From NCBI GenBank assembly GCA_022578965.1, contig MU400812.1, positions 1 through 37,332 on the forward strand: a stretch of DNA of 37,332 nt. The letters run 5' to 3'. The notes beneath the pieces are model-generated. The model did not search any database and had not been told where the DNA came from. It saw nothing but the letters and a program-made list of their open reading frames with translations. This DNA comes from Xylaria sp. FL1777. Its lineage: Eukaryota > Ascomycota > Sordariomycetes > Xylariales > Xylariaceae. Each line of letters starts with the position of its first letter. Position 1 is the stretch's first letter. The position numbers and the translations under genes were made by a program. Below, in pieces: positions 12,414 through 23,502 of this stretch.

Positions 12414-13560
12414 ATAGTGCTATAAGCAGCACTAATTCTTTTTGCTTAAAAAGGCAATAATGCTTTATAACTTTGCGTAAATTACTAAAAGCTTAATTTT
12501 ATAACGCAAAAAAATAAATATTTATTACTTTTTATTAATAAAACATTAATACGCTTATTAAAAGCAAAGTTTTATATAAAAATTAATATTTAATAAGGTT
12601 TTTACTAAATATATATAGCTATAAAAAACAAACTATTAATAGCTTTTTAAACTTATTATAAGGCTTATTAGTTTAAAGTATTTCTTTTTAAACTAATTAA
12701 TAGTTTAATAACTTTTTAAAAATATATTAATAATACTTTGCATAAATACTTAAACATTTTTTGCATAGCGTATATTAATACCATTTTTATTTATTTTAAT
12801 ACTAAAAAAGAACATAAATAATACGTTAATTAAGTTTTTTAACAATTAAAGAAAGCTAATTTATAAGCTAACCTTAAAAAATGTAAGTTTTATATAACTT
12901 AAACTAAGTTTTTAGGATTTATTATAAGTATTAATAGTATTATTATAAACCTTAATAAAATAAAAATAATTAAGCATTAATAGCTATTTGTTAGTAATAA
13001 TAAAGCATAAATGTTATAAATATAGTTATTTCTAAGATTTTGCAACTTTTATTAACGTTTTATAAAAAGTTATAGCTATATAGCTAAACCTTTAAATAAC
13101 TTTATTAGTGCTAAATTTTCTTTAGATTAAACAAAGCAATATAAAAAAGCATTTGTAAAGCTAAAAAAAGTTTTTATAGCTTTTTTAGTTTTACGTTACT
13201 TTTTTTTTAACAGCAAAACATTAATAAAAACGGACTTTTTTAATAAAGTAGCTGCAAAAATACTATTATAACAAGATTTACTTAATAAGCTTTAAAAGCT
13301 TATAGTTTTTTACTTTAAAACATTTTGTAGCGCTAAATTAAATTATAAAATATATAACAAAAAAATGCTAGCAGTTATAAAAAAGCTGCTTTATTAGCGC
13401 AGTAAGCTAATTAAACTGCAATAAAAAAAACTCTTTATAATTTTAACTAATTATAAAGCCTTAAAGTATTTTAATATAAAAAAAGTGCTAAACTTTTACT
13501 AAGCAAATTAAGCTAAACTAATTTTTTATTATAACTTTGTAATTATTTATTAATTAAGCT
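12414..13560 (+). pseudogene. pol: gypsy reverse transcriptase and RNase H remnant
   Basis: A single frame (codons starting at 12414) can be followed for over 1.1 kb if TAA/TAG are read as lost Gln or Trp. In order it shows L-x-L-C-V-N-Y-x-K-L-N (the C-V-D-Y-R-x-L-N block), F-Q-x-Y-I-N, A-Y-I-N-T-I-F-I-Y at 12768-12794 (the Y-x-D-D catalytic box, degraded), K-K-C-K-F, F-L-G-F-I-I-S near 12909, C-N-F-Y-x-R-F-I near 13041, and the RNase H start K-T-D near 13227 (usually E-T-D-A-S), then N-Y-K-I and K-K-M-L-A-V-I. This order is diagnostic for Ty3/gypsy. The enzyme copied element RNA into DNA; here it is dead because both catalytic Asp positions and many codons are mutated. Confidence 0.88.
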
Positions 13561-14078
13561 TTTAAAACATAATTACTAATATATTATTGCAACTAATAAA
13601 AGCTTTAAAAACTTAAAAGCAAAAGCGTAATAAATAGCAAACTATAGCTTTATTTAAGCTTGCAATAGTAGTAATTATAACACTAATAAATGTTAATAGC
13701 TTAACTATATTATATAAAATAAGCAACTTAACTTTACTACTATTTCTAAGCATTATATTAATTAATATTATGCTAAAAACTAACCGTTAAAATATTAGTT
13801 TTAATAGTATACAAACTAAAGCTTAAAAAAGTAAAAACTTTAATTTCTTTATGTTAAACAACTTATTACTATAAAATAAAAAGCTAGTTATATTTAATTT
13901 AAATAACCTAAAAATAAAACTTATTAAAAAAGTATATATAAAGCTAATAATAATACACTTTAGTAAAAAAAAAACACGTTATATAATAATAAAACGCTAT
14001 TAGTAGTAAAGCTTACATAAAAATATTAACTAATATGTAGCAAACTATTTATGCTAAGCTACTAAAGTACTTTATAAT

Positions 14079-14806
14079 TTGTATTACTTGGACAAACGGC
14101 TTATTAGCTATGCTAGTAGCTATTTAGTAAAACTTTATATAAGTAGAAACCTTTTTTGAAGCAAAAACCACCTATATATGCAAAGTATACAACAGTTTTG
14201 CTATAGATTTTATTAATTTGCTGCTTTTTTTATATAATATTTTGCTTTAAATTTTGTACGCTGAGTTAGCAGCGCTTTTGCTTTATAATGCAGGAGTAAA
14301 AAAATTAGCGCGCTAACAAAGAAATCTTTTGTTAATTAATAGTAAAGGCGCTTTTTTGTTAGCCTTAAGTTCTGCAAGCTATAAATAATACAGTGTTAAG
14401 TAGATTTTAAGCATTATATAGCGCTATATTTTTTATAAATTGCTTAACGCTAAGCAATAAGCTTTAAGTTCTAATTATGCTAAAAATACAGGCTGTTTAC
14501 TACACAGAAAAACTAGTGCTTATGTAACATTAGCAGCAAAAACTAAAGCTGCTCGTTTTTATAGTAGTTAGTATACTAGGTTAGTTATTTATATTGTTGC
14601 ACTAGCAAAAAAGCAAAGTTTTTAAACTTTTAGCTTAGCTATTTAACTTTTAATTTTTATGCCTTTAGTACAGCAAGCATATAGTTTAAACTAAGCTAAA
14701 AACAAACTAACTTTTGCTTTAAAGCAAAGCAACTGCAAACTAAGCAAAACTTAAACCTATAACTTTAAAAAAAGTAGCTAAACGTATGCTACTGCGCTAT
14801 TAAGCT
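14079..14806 (-). mobile_element. tRNA-headed SINE, copy 3, inside gypsy integrase
   Basis: The tail is at the left (TTGTATTACTTGG) and the tRNA-like head at the right. A 16-bp target duplication TAAAGTACTTTATAAT lies at 14063-14078 and 14807-14822. The element interrupts the gypsy integrase frame, so it arrived after the retrotransposon. The head has lost its first bases to transitions (AGCT in place of GGCC on the reverse strand). Confidence 0.9.
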
Positions 14807-15406
14807 TAAAGTACTTTATAATAAAACCTTTAGTAAATTTATACTTTTATTAATATTTAATTAAATATAATAGCATTTTATAATAAACTTTAAAAGTTTT
14901 TTAATAAATAAACATAGTTATAATATAATATTTTATATAATTAATAGATTATTTAAACTAACTTAAATAATACTATATAAAAGCAGCATAACTACTAAAA
15001 AAGCTATAAAAATGTACTATTAAAGTTTTTTTTGCGTATATAAATAGCTAGAATTATTTACTAGTAATAAAGGTTTATAATTTATTATAAACTTTACTAA
15101 TAAGCTATTAAAAATATATAGCATTAAATTAAACTTTTTTTTAGCTAAATATAAGCAAACTATAAAACAAGTTAAAATTATGCATTAATAATTAAACTAA
15201 AAGCTAAAACCTTTTATTAACTACTTTTAAAAAAAGTAGTTAAAAGTATTACTAATAATAAACGTAGTATAAGCATTTTTACTTTATAAGTTATTAAGAG
15301 GTATTTTTTTACGTAAAGTATTAACTAGAAAACTAATATGCTTGCTTTTTAACTAAAAAATAAAAACTAAAAACCTAGCGAATAAAAGCTTGCATAAAAA
15401 GCTATT

Positions 15407-15978
15407 CAGGGTTAGTAATTTAGTCCTTAGTTTAAATACTAGCCTAGTATATACTAGGCTAATATTAGTATTAGTCCGGAAAAAAAAATACTAAGCTAGT
15501 ACGGACTAATACTAAGCTAGTATTAGTCCGGGAAAAAAAATACTAGGCTAGTATTAGTCCATACTAGCCTAGTATTTAGTATTTTGTAAAATTAATTTTT
15601 TAGCCTTTAAAATAAAGCTTTTTTTTAATTTTAAAAAGTATTTATAATTAGTTTTTTAAGCTCTTTAAAACAATATAATTTGTTTTATTAAATGATAATT
15701 ATTTATTACATTATTAACATTTAGTATTTGTATTAACCTAGTATAATACTAGGCTAGTATAAATACTAGGCTAGTTTAGTACGTACTAAGCTAGTATTAG
15801 TCCGGAAAAAAAAATACTAAGCTAGTACGGACTAATACTAAGCTAGTATTAGTCCAGGAAAAAAAATACTAAGCTAGTACAAACTAATACTAAGCTAGTA
15901 TAATACTAGGCTAGTTCGGATTAGCTTAGTATTAGTATTAGTTCATACTAGCTTAGTACGGACTAATTACTAACCCTG
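15407..15978. mobile_element. hAT-type MITE, copy 2 (572 bp)
   Basis: The ends are CAGGGTTAGTAATTTAGTCC and GGACTAATTACTAACCCTG. An exact 8-bp target duplication AAGCTATT lies at 15399-15406 and 15979-15986. It is the same family as the MITE at 9039-9662 but one palindromic module (about 50 bp) shorter in the left half. It lies within the integrase remnant of the gypsy element. Both MITE copies look less eroded than the surrounding gypsy sequence, so they are probably younger. Confidence 0.94.
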
Positions 15979-16897
15979 AAGCTATTATAAAAAAAAGCAC
16001 AAGCTTACGCTTAAAAAATACGTATAGCTGTAAAAAAAGCGCAACAATTTATTAAAGCAGCTTAACAGCATATAACTAACTAAGCAAACAAGCATTAATA
16101 AAACTTTAACTTTAAAAAAAAAAACTATATATATATACTTTAAAAAAAAAGTAAACAAACTAATTGCTTAAGCAATAAACTTAACTATTTAATAACTAAA
16201 AAACTATATTATATTATTAATATATTACTTAAAAACTTAAATATATTTAAACTTAAATTGCTTAATTTTTAAAAAAGGAATTAATAGTTTTACGCCGATT
16301 AGTTATAAAAGTATTTTAATAACTTACTGCTTAGTTAAAAATATAAGCGTTTAAACAAAAAAATAGTAAATCTAGCTATAAGAAAAAAAAATAAAAAGTA
16401 AAAAAAGTACTTTTTTTTTGCTTATAATACTATAAGTTATTTTATAAAATGGCATAAAAAAAGTAAAACTATAATAATAAATAGTATTTTGCTAAAAACT
16501 TTAAAAATTTGCTACTAGTACTATAAAAGTACTATAATAATAACTTAAACAAAGCAAGTTTTTTAATAAGGCTTAAAGAATAGCTACGCGTAGCTAAACA
16601 AAATATATTTAATTTACTGCATTTTAATAATAATAAAGCAGCAACTGCTAATAAAAAAAAAATAAAGACTTAGTTCTAAAAATAAAACAAAATAACAAAC
16701 GCAATTTTTAACAATTAGCTATTAGCTTAATAAATTAATAGCAAAAAATAATAGCTTTTATTATTTAACCTATTAAAGTTTAACTAAAAAGTATTTGTTT
16801 GCTATTTAAAAGTGCTAGTTAATTAGTTTAATTTTGCAAAAACACATTTTTTTTTACTTGCAAAAACTTAGGCTAAGTCTTTTTATAAAAAAAAAAT

Positions 16898-17255
16898 TAT
16901 AATAGCTTATAGCTTGCTTATAGCTAAAGCTATAGCTTACTAGTTTATTAAAGTTATAGCTTGCTTGTAGCTAAAGCTATAGCTGCGCTACATTAAAGTG
17001 TTAAGTATATACCTTATAAAAAAAGGCACATAGTGGCTTATGCGTAGCTTATTGTCCCATTAATCCCATTAAAGGTATAATAAATAGTTGCTATAAGTAA
17101 GCTACGCAAATACTATATAAGTTGTTTATATATTACTATTAAAGATGTATAAAGTAGTTTTTTTTTTTCTTTTTTTTCCTTAAGTAGAATATTTTTTTAA
17201 AATATAGGGTATAATTAGTTCTTTGTACCACACTTCTAGTATTGCTACCATTACA
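16898..17255 (+). repeat. 3' LTR of the gypsy element
   Basis: It is homologous to 8068-8424. The inner end TATAATAGC follows an A-rich stretch (16886-16896), the expected place of the polypurine tract used to prime second-strand synthesis. The outer end reads CCATTACA and is followed by the target duplication ATTTT. Differences from the 5' LTR are transitions apart from small changes in a poly-T run. Confidence 0.9.
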
Positions 17256-17429
17256 ATTTTATAAATAATAACTATTAAATATTTAGTTTTTATATTATAA
17301 GTTTTTATTTTTTATATAGTTTTAGCTTTATTATTAAAACTATTAAATTTTTTATAAATATAACATTAAATTTATTAAAACAAAAATTATTATTATTATA
17401 GTATTTTTTAATTTTAAATAAATATTATA

Positions 17430-18163
17430 ATAATTTGTATTACTTGAACAAACGGCCTGTTAGCTATGCTAGTAGCTATCTAGTAAAACTTTATACAAGT
17501 AAAAACCTTCTTTGGAGCAAAAACTACCTATATATACAAAGTATGCAATAGTTTTGCTATAAATTTTATTAATTTGCTGCTTTTTTTACATAATACTTCG
17601 CTTTTAAATTTTATACGTTAAGTTAGTAGCGCTTCTGCTTTATAATGCAAAGGTATAAAAATTAGCGCGCTAACAAAAAGGTCTTTTGTTAATTAGTAGT
17701 AAAGGCGCTTTTTTGCTAGCTTTAAGTTTTACGAGCTATAAACAATATAGTATTAAGTGAATTTTAAGTACTATATAGCGCTATATTTTTTATAAATTGC
17801 TTAACGCTAAGCAGTAAGCTTTAAGTTTTAATTACGCTAAAAATACAAGCTGTTTGCTATATAAAAAAACTAGTGCTTATGTAGCATTAGCAGTAAAAGC
17901 TAAAGCTACTCGTTTTTATAGTAGCTAATACATTAAGTTAGTTATTTATGTTGCTACACTAGCAAAAAAGCAAGATTTCTAGACTTTTAGCTTAGTTATT
18001 TAACTTTTAATTTTTATGCTTTTAGTGCAGTAAGCATGCAGTTTAAACTAAGCTAAAAGCAAACTAACTTTTGCTCTAAAGCAAAGCAACTATAAACTAA
18101 GCAAAACTTAAACCTATAACTTTAAAAAAAGTAGCCAAGCGCATGCCACTGCGCCACTAGGCC
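17430..18163 (-). mobile_element. tRNA-headed SINE, copy 4
   Basis: The tail is at the left and the head at the right. The reverse strand begins GGCCTAGTGGCGCAGTGGCA, with a complete A-box TGGCGCAGTGG. A 14-bp target duplication AAATAAATATTATA lies at 17416-17429 and 18164-18177. With copy 6 it is the best preserved head in the window. Confidence 0.92.
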
Positions 18164-18177
18164 AAATAAATATTATA

Positions 18178-19190
18178 TTAATATTATAAAACTTTTTATA
18201 GCTATAAATTTTAATATTTAGCTTATAATTTATAAAAATATCTTTAAATATTTCATTTTTAGTTTAAATATATAAAATAGCATTTTATTTATATTTATTA
18301 AATAGTTTTATATAATAAAATATATTATAAAAGCTTTTTTTTTAAAAATTAAGCGCTTTTTTATTAAATAATAAATTAAAAATATAAAAAACTTTTATTA
18401 AGATTATATATAATATAAACTATTAATATTTTAATATTTTTTTATTATAATATTTTTTATATATTAAATATATTGCTTTTTTTTATATTTATTAAATTAA
18501 GTTTAAAAATAAGTTTTAGTAAGTTTTGCTATTTTTAAAGAATATATAACTAAAGTGCTTTTTTAGTACTACTTTTTTTTTTTTTTTTTAGGTTTTTAAA
18601 AAATAAACTTTTTATAAAGGTTATTTTTTTTTATATAAAATAAAATTTTAAAACAAACTTTAAAAAAACATTAACTAAAAAAAGCAATATATTTTTTAAT
18701 TAAACATTTTTTATATTTAGTTTTTTAATTTATAAAAAAAGCTAGCAAACTAAATATTTTTTATACTTTAAACTTTTAATAATTATTAGCTTTTTTTTAA
18801 AGCTATTTTTAAAGAGTTTTTAGTTTTTAAAAAAAAGCTTTTTATAATTAGTAGTTAAGTTTATATATATATGCTTATTTTTTATTTTTTTTGCTTTTAT
18901 TTTAAAATTTGCTATTTTTTATACTAGTTATTTATATGCTTTAATATTAAATATTAGCTTTTTAAAACTTTTAAAAAAAAATATTTTTATTTTTAGCTAA
19001 TTTATAATATTAATAACTTTTTTAAAAATAAAAAATATAATAATTAAAAATATATATATATAATAAAAGTAATTTTTAAAAATATTTAAGCATATATATA
19101 TTTTTGCTATATTTTATAATTAAATAAAAAATATAAGCAAATTAAAAATTTTAATATAAATTAAAAATATAAAAATAAAGATAGCTAATT
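18178..19190. other. AT-rich DNA, no recognisable gene
   Basis: Homopolymer-rich sequence with a 17-base T run at 18573-18589. I see no open frame, terminal repeat or coding motif. Confidence 0.6.
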
Positions 19191-21060
19191 AGCTTTTTTT
19201 TGCAACTAGCTAAATTTATAAAAATACTTGCGTAGCTTTAAGAACTAGACTTACAAAGACTTGCTATATATAAAACGAGCTCGTATAAGTAACAACCTAA
19301 AAAAAAATAGAAATAAAGATAAAAAAAGCAAAAAACTATAATATGATTTTTTTAATATAAAACTAGCTGCAATTAGCTAATAGTGCAAACTTAAACTAGT
19401 AGTAGCTAATAATAAGCTTAATATTAAACTTGTAGTGCTATATAAACAAACTAAATAAAGCAATAATAAACGCTAAGATTTTTTTTAAAAAAGATTTAAA
19501 TAGGCAAATTATTGATAGCGCTTGCTAAATTATTAAAGAGTTATTAAAAGCATACTACTTTTAGTAAATAAGTAAATAGCTATAAGCAAACAGCAGTAAT
19601 AAAAATAGCAAACGTGCTATTTAAAACTTATTATAAGCATTATTAATAAAACAAAAAAAGCTTACTGCAGAAATAAAATTACTATATATGTAAATTTAGC
19701 GATTTAAAAATTATATAAATAAATAAACTAAAGTTGCTAACTTTTTTTATTAGCAGCTTATATTTTATGTAAATATATTACAAATAAACAGCAATAAAAA
19801 ATTTTTATGTATTGCTTTATTAACTTATTTTAAAGCTATTATAATAATAAACTTTAATTAAGCTATTATTATAACTTTTGTTAGCTATAAAGCTAAAGTA
19901 AAAATAAGATTAATTATAGTATAAAAGCTAAACTAAGCAATAAAAGCAAATATAGTTTAAGCAGCATATAAACTGCTAAATAACAATTAAAAGATTATTT
20001 TTAATAAGTAAAAGATTTAAACCTAAATGCTAGCAAATATATTATAAGCTTATTAAGCGTTTAGCAAAAAATTAAAAGTATACTTTTAATTATACTAGCT
20101 AGTAGTTTTAGGCCTGCTAATTAAATAAGTGCTAAAAAAAAAAAAAAAAAAAAATGCTAGCTTAAGTTAAGCTAGCTAACTAAAGGCTAAAAATCAAAAA
20201 GCTATTTTTTTTATTTTGTTTATTATAGCATAAGTAAAAAATATGCTTAGTATACGTTAAGATTATAACTATAAAAAATGCAAACATAATATATATTAAT
20301 GAACTTTTTTAAAACTATTACTATTTTTAAGTAGCTTTTTACTTTATAAATATAATAATAACTTAATGCTATAATTACTAAAAATAAAGCTATTAAGCTA
20401 GCATATATAAAAATAAGTAAAAATATAGCTAGTATAAATTTTTAAGACACGCTAAAAATAAAGCAGATTTATGCTTTATATAAACTAAAGAAAAAGCAGC
20501 TACGTGCTTTTTTTGTTAAAATAATTATTTAGCTTAAGCAATAAAATATTTAAAAGTTATTTAAGCATACAAGCTAGCTAAAAATGCTTTTATTTATTGC
20601 TTTATACAGTTTATAATAAAGCTAACTTAAAGCTAACTATATATTATTACTGCTATAAAAATGTTACGTAAGCAAAAAGCTAATAATTTAATAAGCAAAA
20701 ATATTATTTGCTTAAAGGATTGCTTATTAAAAAAAATTGCGCTAGTAATTATGCAAAAAACAAAATTGCAAACTATTGCTAATATGCTAAAGCTTTAAAA
20801 TTAACTTAAAGAGAACTTATTTAAAAACTATTAGTAAGCAGTTTAAGTAATAAAAAGCTACGCTTATATAGCAAGCAAAAATACAAGCAGCAAAAACAGC
20901 AGTATTAAATAAAAATTAAGCAACATGATTTTTAAATAGTAGTGCTTATATAGTTAGCTATAAAAAAGGTATAAATTATAATAGCAAGCAGTTAGCAGAA
21001 ATGTTTTTATTTAACTTTAGCACGGTTTTTATTTACGTGTAAAATTAAGTAGCTTTTAGT
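19190..21060 (+). pseudogene. Decayed coding-like region of unknown family
   Basis: The G+C content and codon-like texture rise compared with the flanks, as in the gypsy coding region, and stops are overwhelmingly TAA/TAG. When stops are read as lost Gln codons, long stretches become plausible protein; one frame near 20040-20140 ends in S-S-F-R-P-A-N just before a 21-base A run at 20134-20154. I do not recognise the protein, no terminal repeats were found, and the strand is a guess. It ends about 50 bases before the hAT element. It may be an old DNA transposon or a LINE fragment. Confidence 0.35.
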
Positions 21061-21126
21061 ATAGCTTTTTAAAGCCATTAGTTTTAAGTAATATAATATA
21101 TATATATAATTTATATTATTAAAGTT

Positions 21127-21400
21127 AATAATTAGTCCGGACTAGTTAGTACGAATTAAGTACTAATACTAAATTAGTATTTTTTTTCACGGATTAATAC
21201 TAGTTAGTTCAAACTAAGTACTAATTAGTTTGAACTAATTTAGTATTAATACTAATTTAGTATTTTTTTTTGCGGACTAATATTAGTTAATTTGAACTAA
21301 ATATTAACTAGTATTTTTTTTTACGAACTAATACTAAATTAGTACGTATTAAAACTAATTAGTACTTTTTAGTACTTAGTTTAAACTAAGTACTAAATAT
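21127..21400. repeat. Left subterminal repeats of the hAT element
   Basis: Inverted and direct modules such as AGTACTAATACTAAATTAGT, separated by TTTTTTTT runs, are repeated several times. In hAT elements such repeats bind transposase. The counterpart lies near the right end (32920-33140). Confidence 0.75.
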
Positions 21401-22066
21401 AAATTATTAAAAAAAATTAATTTTTAATATTAAATATTATTTATTATTTAAAAATAATATTATTAGCTAATAATATAAAAAAGCTTAACTATAAAAAGTA
21501 TTTTAATAATAATTCTATTTTATTAAACATTACTATAAAATAAATATATATATTGTATTACTTAAGCTAATAGTTTATTAGCTATGCTAGTTTTTATCTC
21601 TTATATATATAAGTAAAAACTATGCTTATGGGTTAAAAGCAAGCTATAAGCAGCTTATTTTTTTTCTAGTAGCTAAGTAAAAACATCTTATATTTATTTT
21701 TAAGTTGCATTAGTTCTACTACGATTTTATTAAATGCTTTGTTTTTTATTTCTTTGCCTTTAGGTTATTTGCTTATTTACATTATACTATTAATTAAGTA
21801 TATGCATTTTTATATAATTACTTTATAGTTTTTTTTTTTTATATTTTTTTTGCTTTATAGTTTGCTTGCTTTAGTATTATTGCTTGCTTTATATTATTTA
21901 TAGCAGTTTTTTTAGTTTTAGCACTTATTTAGCTAAGTATACTACTTTTTTCTTTTAGTTTTTTTTTAAACCTTTTTTTATTATATTATTAATGCATTAT
22001 AGTTTGCTTGCTTTAGTATTACTACTAGCTTTTTGCTGCATTAGTTTTTTTATAACTAAGTTATAA

Positions 22067-22799
22067 ATTTGTATTACTTGAACAAACGGCCTGTTAGTTA
22101 TACTAGTGGCTATTTGGTAAGATTTTATATAAATAAAAACCTTTTTTAGGGCAAAAACTACTTATATATATAAAGTATGCGACAGTTTTGCTATAGATTT
22201 TATTAATTTGCTGCTTTTTTTATATAATACTCTGCTTTTTTAAATTTTGTATGCTAAGTTAGCAGCGCTTCTGCTTTATAATGCAAAAGTATAAAAATTA
22301 GCGCGCTAACAAAAAGGTTTTTTGTTAATTAGTAGTAAAGGCGCTTTTTTGCTAGCTCTAGGTTTTGCAAGCTATAAATAACACGGTATTAAGTAAATTT
22401 TAAGCACTACACAGCGCTATATTTTTTATAAATTGCTTAGCATTAAGCAATAAGCTTTAAGTTTTAATTACGCTAAAAATATAAGCTATTTGCTATATAA
22501 AAAAACTAGTGCTTATATAGCGTTAGTAACAAAAGCTAAAGCTGCTTGTTTTTATAATAGCTAATATACTAAGTTAGTTACTTATGTTGCTACACTAGCA
22601 AAAAAGCAAAGTTCTTAAACTTTTAGCTTAGCTATTTAACTTCTAATTTTTATGCCTTTAGTGCAGCAAACATATAGTTCGAACTAAGCTAAAAGCAAAC
22701 CAACTTTTGCTTTAAAGCAAAGTAACTGCAAACTAAGCAAAACTTAAACTTATAACTTTAAAAAAAGTAGCTAAGCGTATGCTATTACGCCACTAAGCC
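22067..22799 (-). mobile_element. tRNA-headed SINE, copy 5, inside LINE-like copy A
   Basis: The tail is at the left (TTGTATTACTTG), the head at the right (reverse strand GGCTTAGTGGCGTAATAGCA). A perfect 15-bp target duplication ATAACTAAGTTATAA lies at 22052-22066 and 22800-22814. The host sequence on both sides aligns without a gap with copies B and C, which proves the insertion. Confidence 0.93.
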
Positions 22800-23502
22800 A
22801 TAACTAAGTTATAACTAAATTATAAATAAAGTTAATTGCTTATTACTTTTTAGTTTGCTTTTTATATATTTATTTTTTAAGCTACTTTTGTGCTTTTTAT
22901 AGTAAGCTTACTAAATAAGCATAGCTTATAAATAGCTTATGCATTAAGCAATATAAAAAATAATAAATAGTAAGTTATTTTATTTAGCTACTTATGTTAA
23001 TCTTTTTTTTTTTTAATTATTAACTTTACTACTTTTATTACTACTATTATTATATGTTTAGCTTACGCTTGTTTTAATATATTAAAGTGCCTAGTTTATA
23101 ATATAATTAGTTGCTAATATATTATAGTTATATAAAAATTTATTTTATTATAGCTATTATACTTTTTGCAGTATATATTTATAATTAGCTTAGCTTAAAT
23201 ATATATGCTAATTAATATTAAGCTTATATATTAAAAGTTATAAGTTATTTTACTGCAGTTTTTACTAATTATTTAATTTATAGTACTAAATAAAATAATT
23301 AATAGCTTGCTATTATATAGTTTAAGCTTTTATAATTGCTTATTGTTATGCTTTTTTGCTATAATATTAATTCTTGAAATAAAAGTAAATACTTTAATGC
23401 TTAATGCTAAAGTATTACTAATAGCTTTAAAATTTATATTTATTAAGCATGCTAAAATGCTTAAGCTATATTATTACTATATTGCTTATATTATAGTAAT
23501 AT

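Larger units (their letters stand above)
13790..16870 (+). pseudogene. pol: gypsy integrase remnant, split by a SINE and a MITE
   Basis: After RNase H, the HHCC-type zinc region is suggested by a frame ending N-Y-L-C-Y-K-A-T-K just before SINE copy 3 (14079). The catalytic core continues after the SINE from about 14880, with I-I-N-R-L-x-K (usual D-R-L-T-K), T-S-N-K-G-L-Q-F-I near 15060-15085 (usual S-D-R-G-x-Q-F), and K-Y-x-Q-T (usual H-P-Q-T-D-G). The two Asp-to-Asn changes are G-to-A transitions. The C-terminal part resumes after MITE copy 2, with weak resemblance to the usual C-terminal barrel. A chromodomain is possible but not shown. Integrase inserted the cDNA; this copy is inactive. 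Confidence 0.72.
8068..17255 (+). mobile_element. Ty3/gypsy LTR retrotransposon, complete but RIP-inactivated
   Basis: Two LTRs of about 357 bp bound an internal region with gag, protease, RT/RNase H and integrase in the Ty3/gypsy order. A 5-bp target duplication ATTTT lies at 8063-8067 and 17256-17260. Total span is 9.2 kb. Subtracting two MITEs, one SINE and their target duplications leaves about 7.2 kb, a normal size for the family. Every coding part is full of TAA/TAG where CAA/CAG/TGG codons are expected. The LTR pair differs essentially only by transitions, so the damage came after insertion. Confidence 0.93.
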
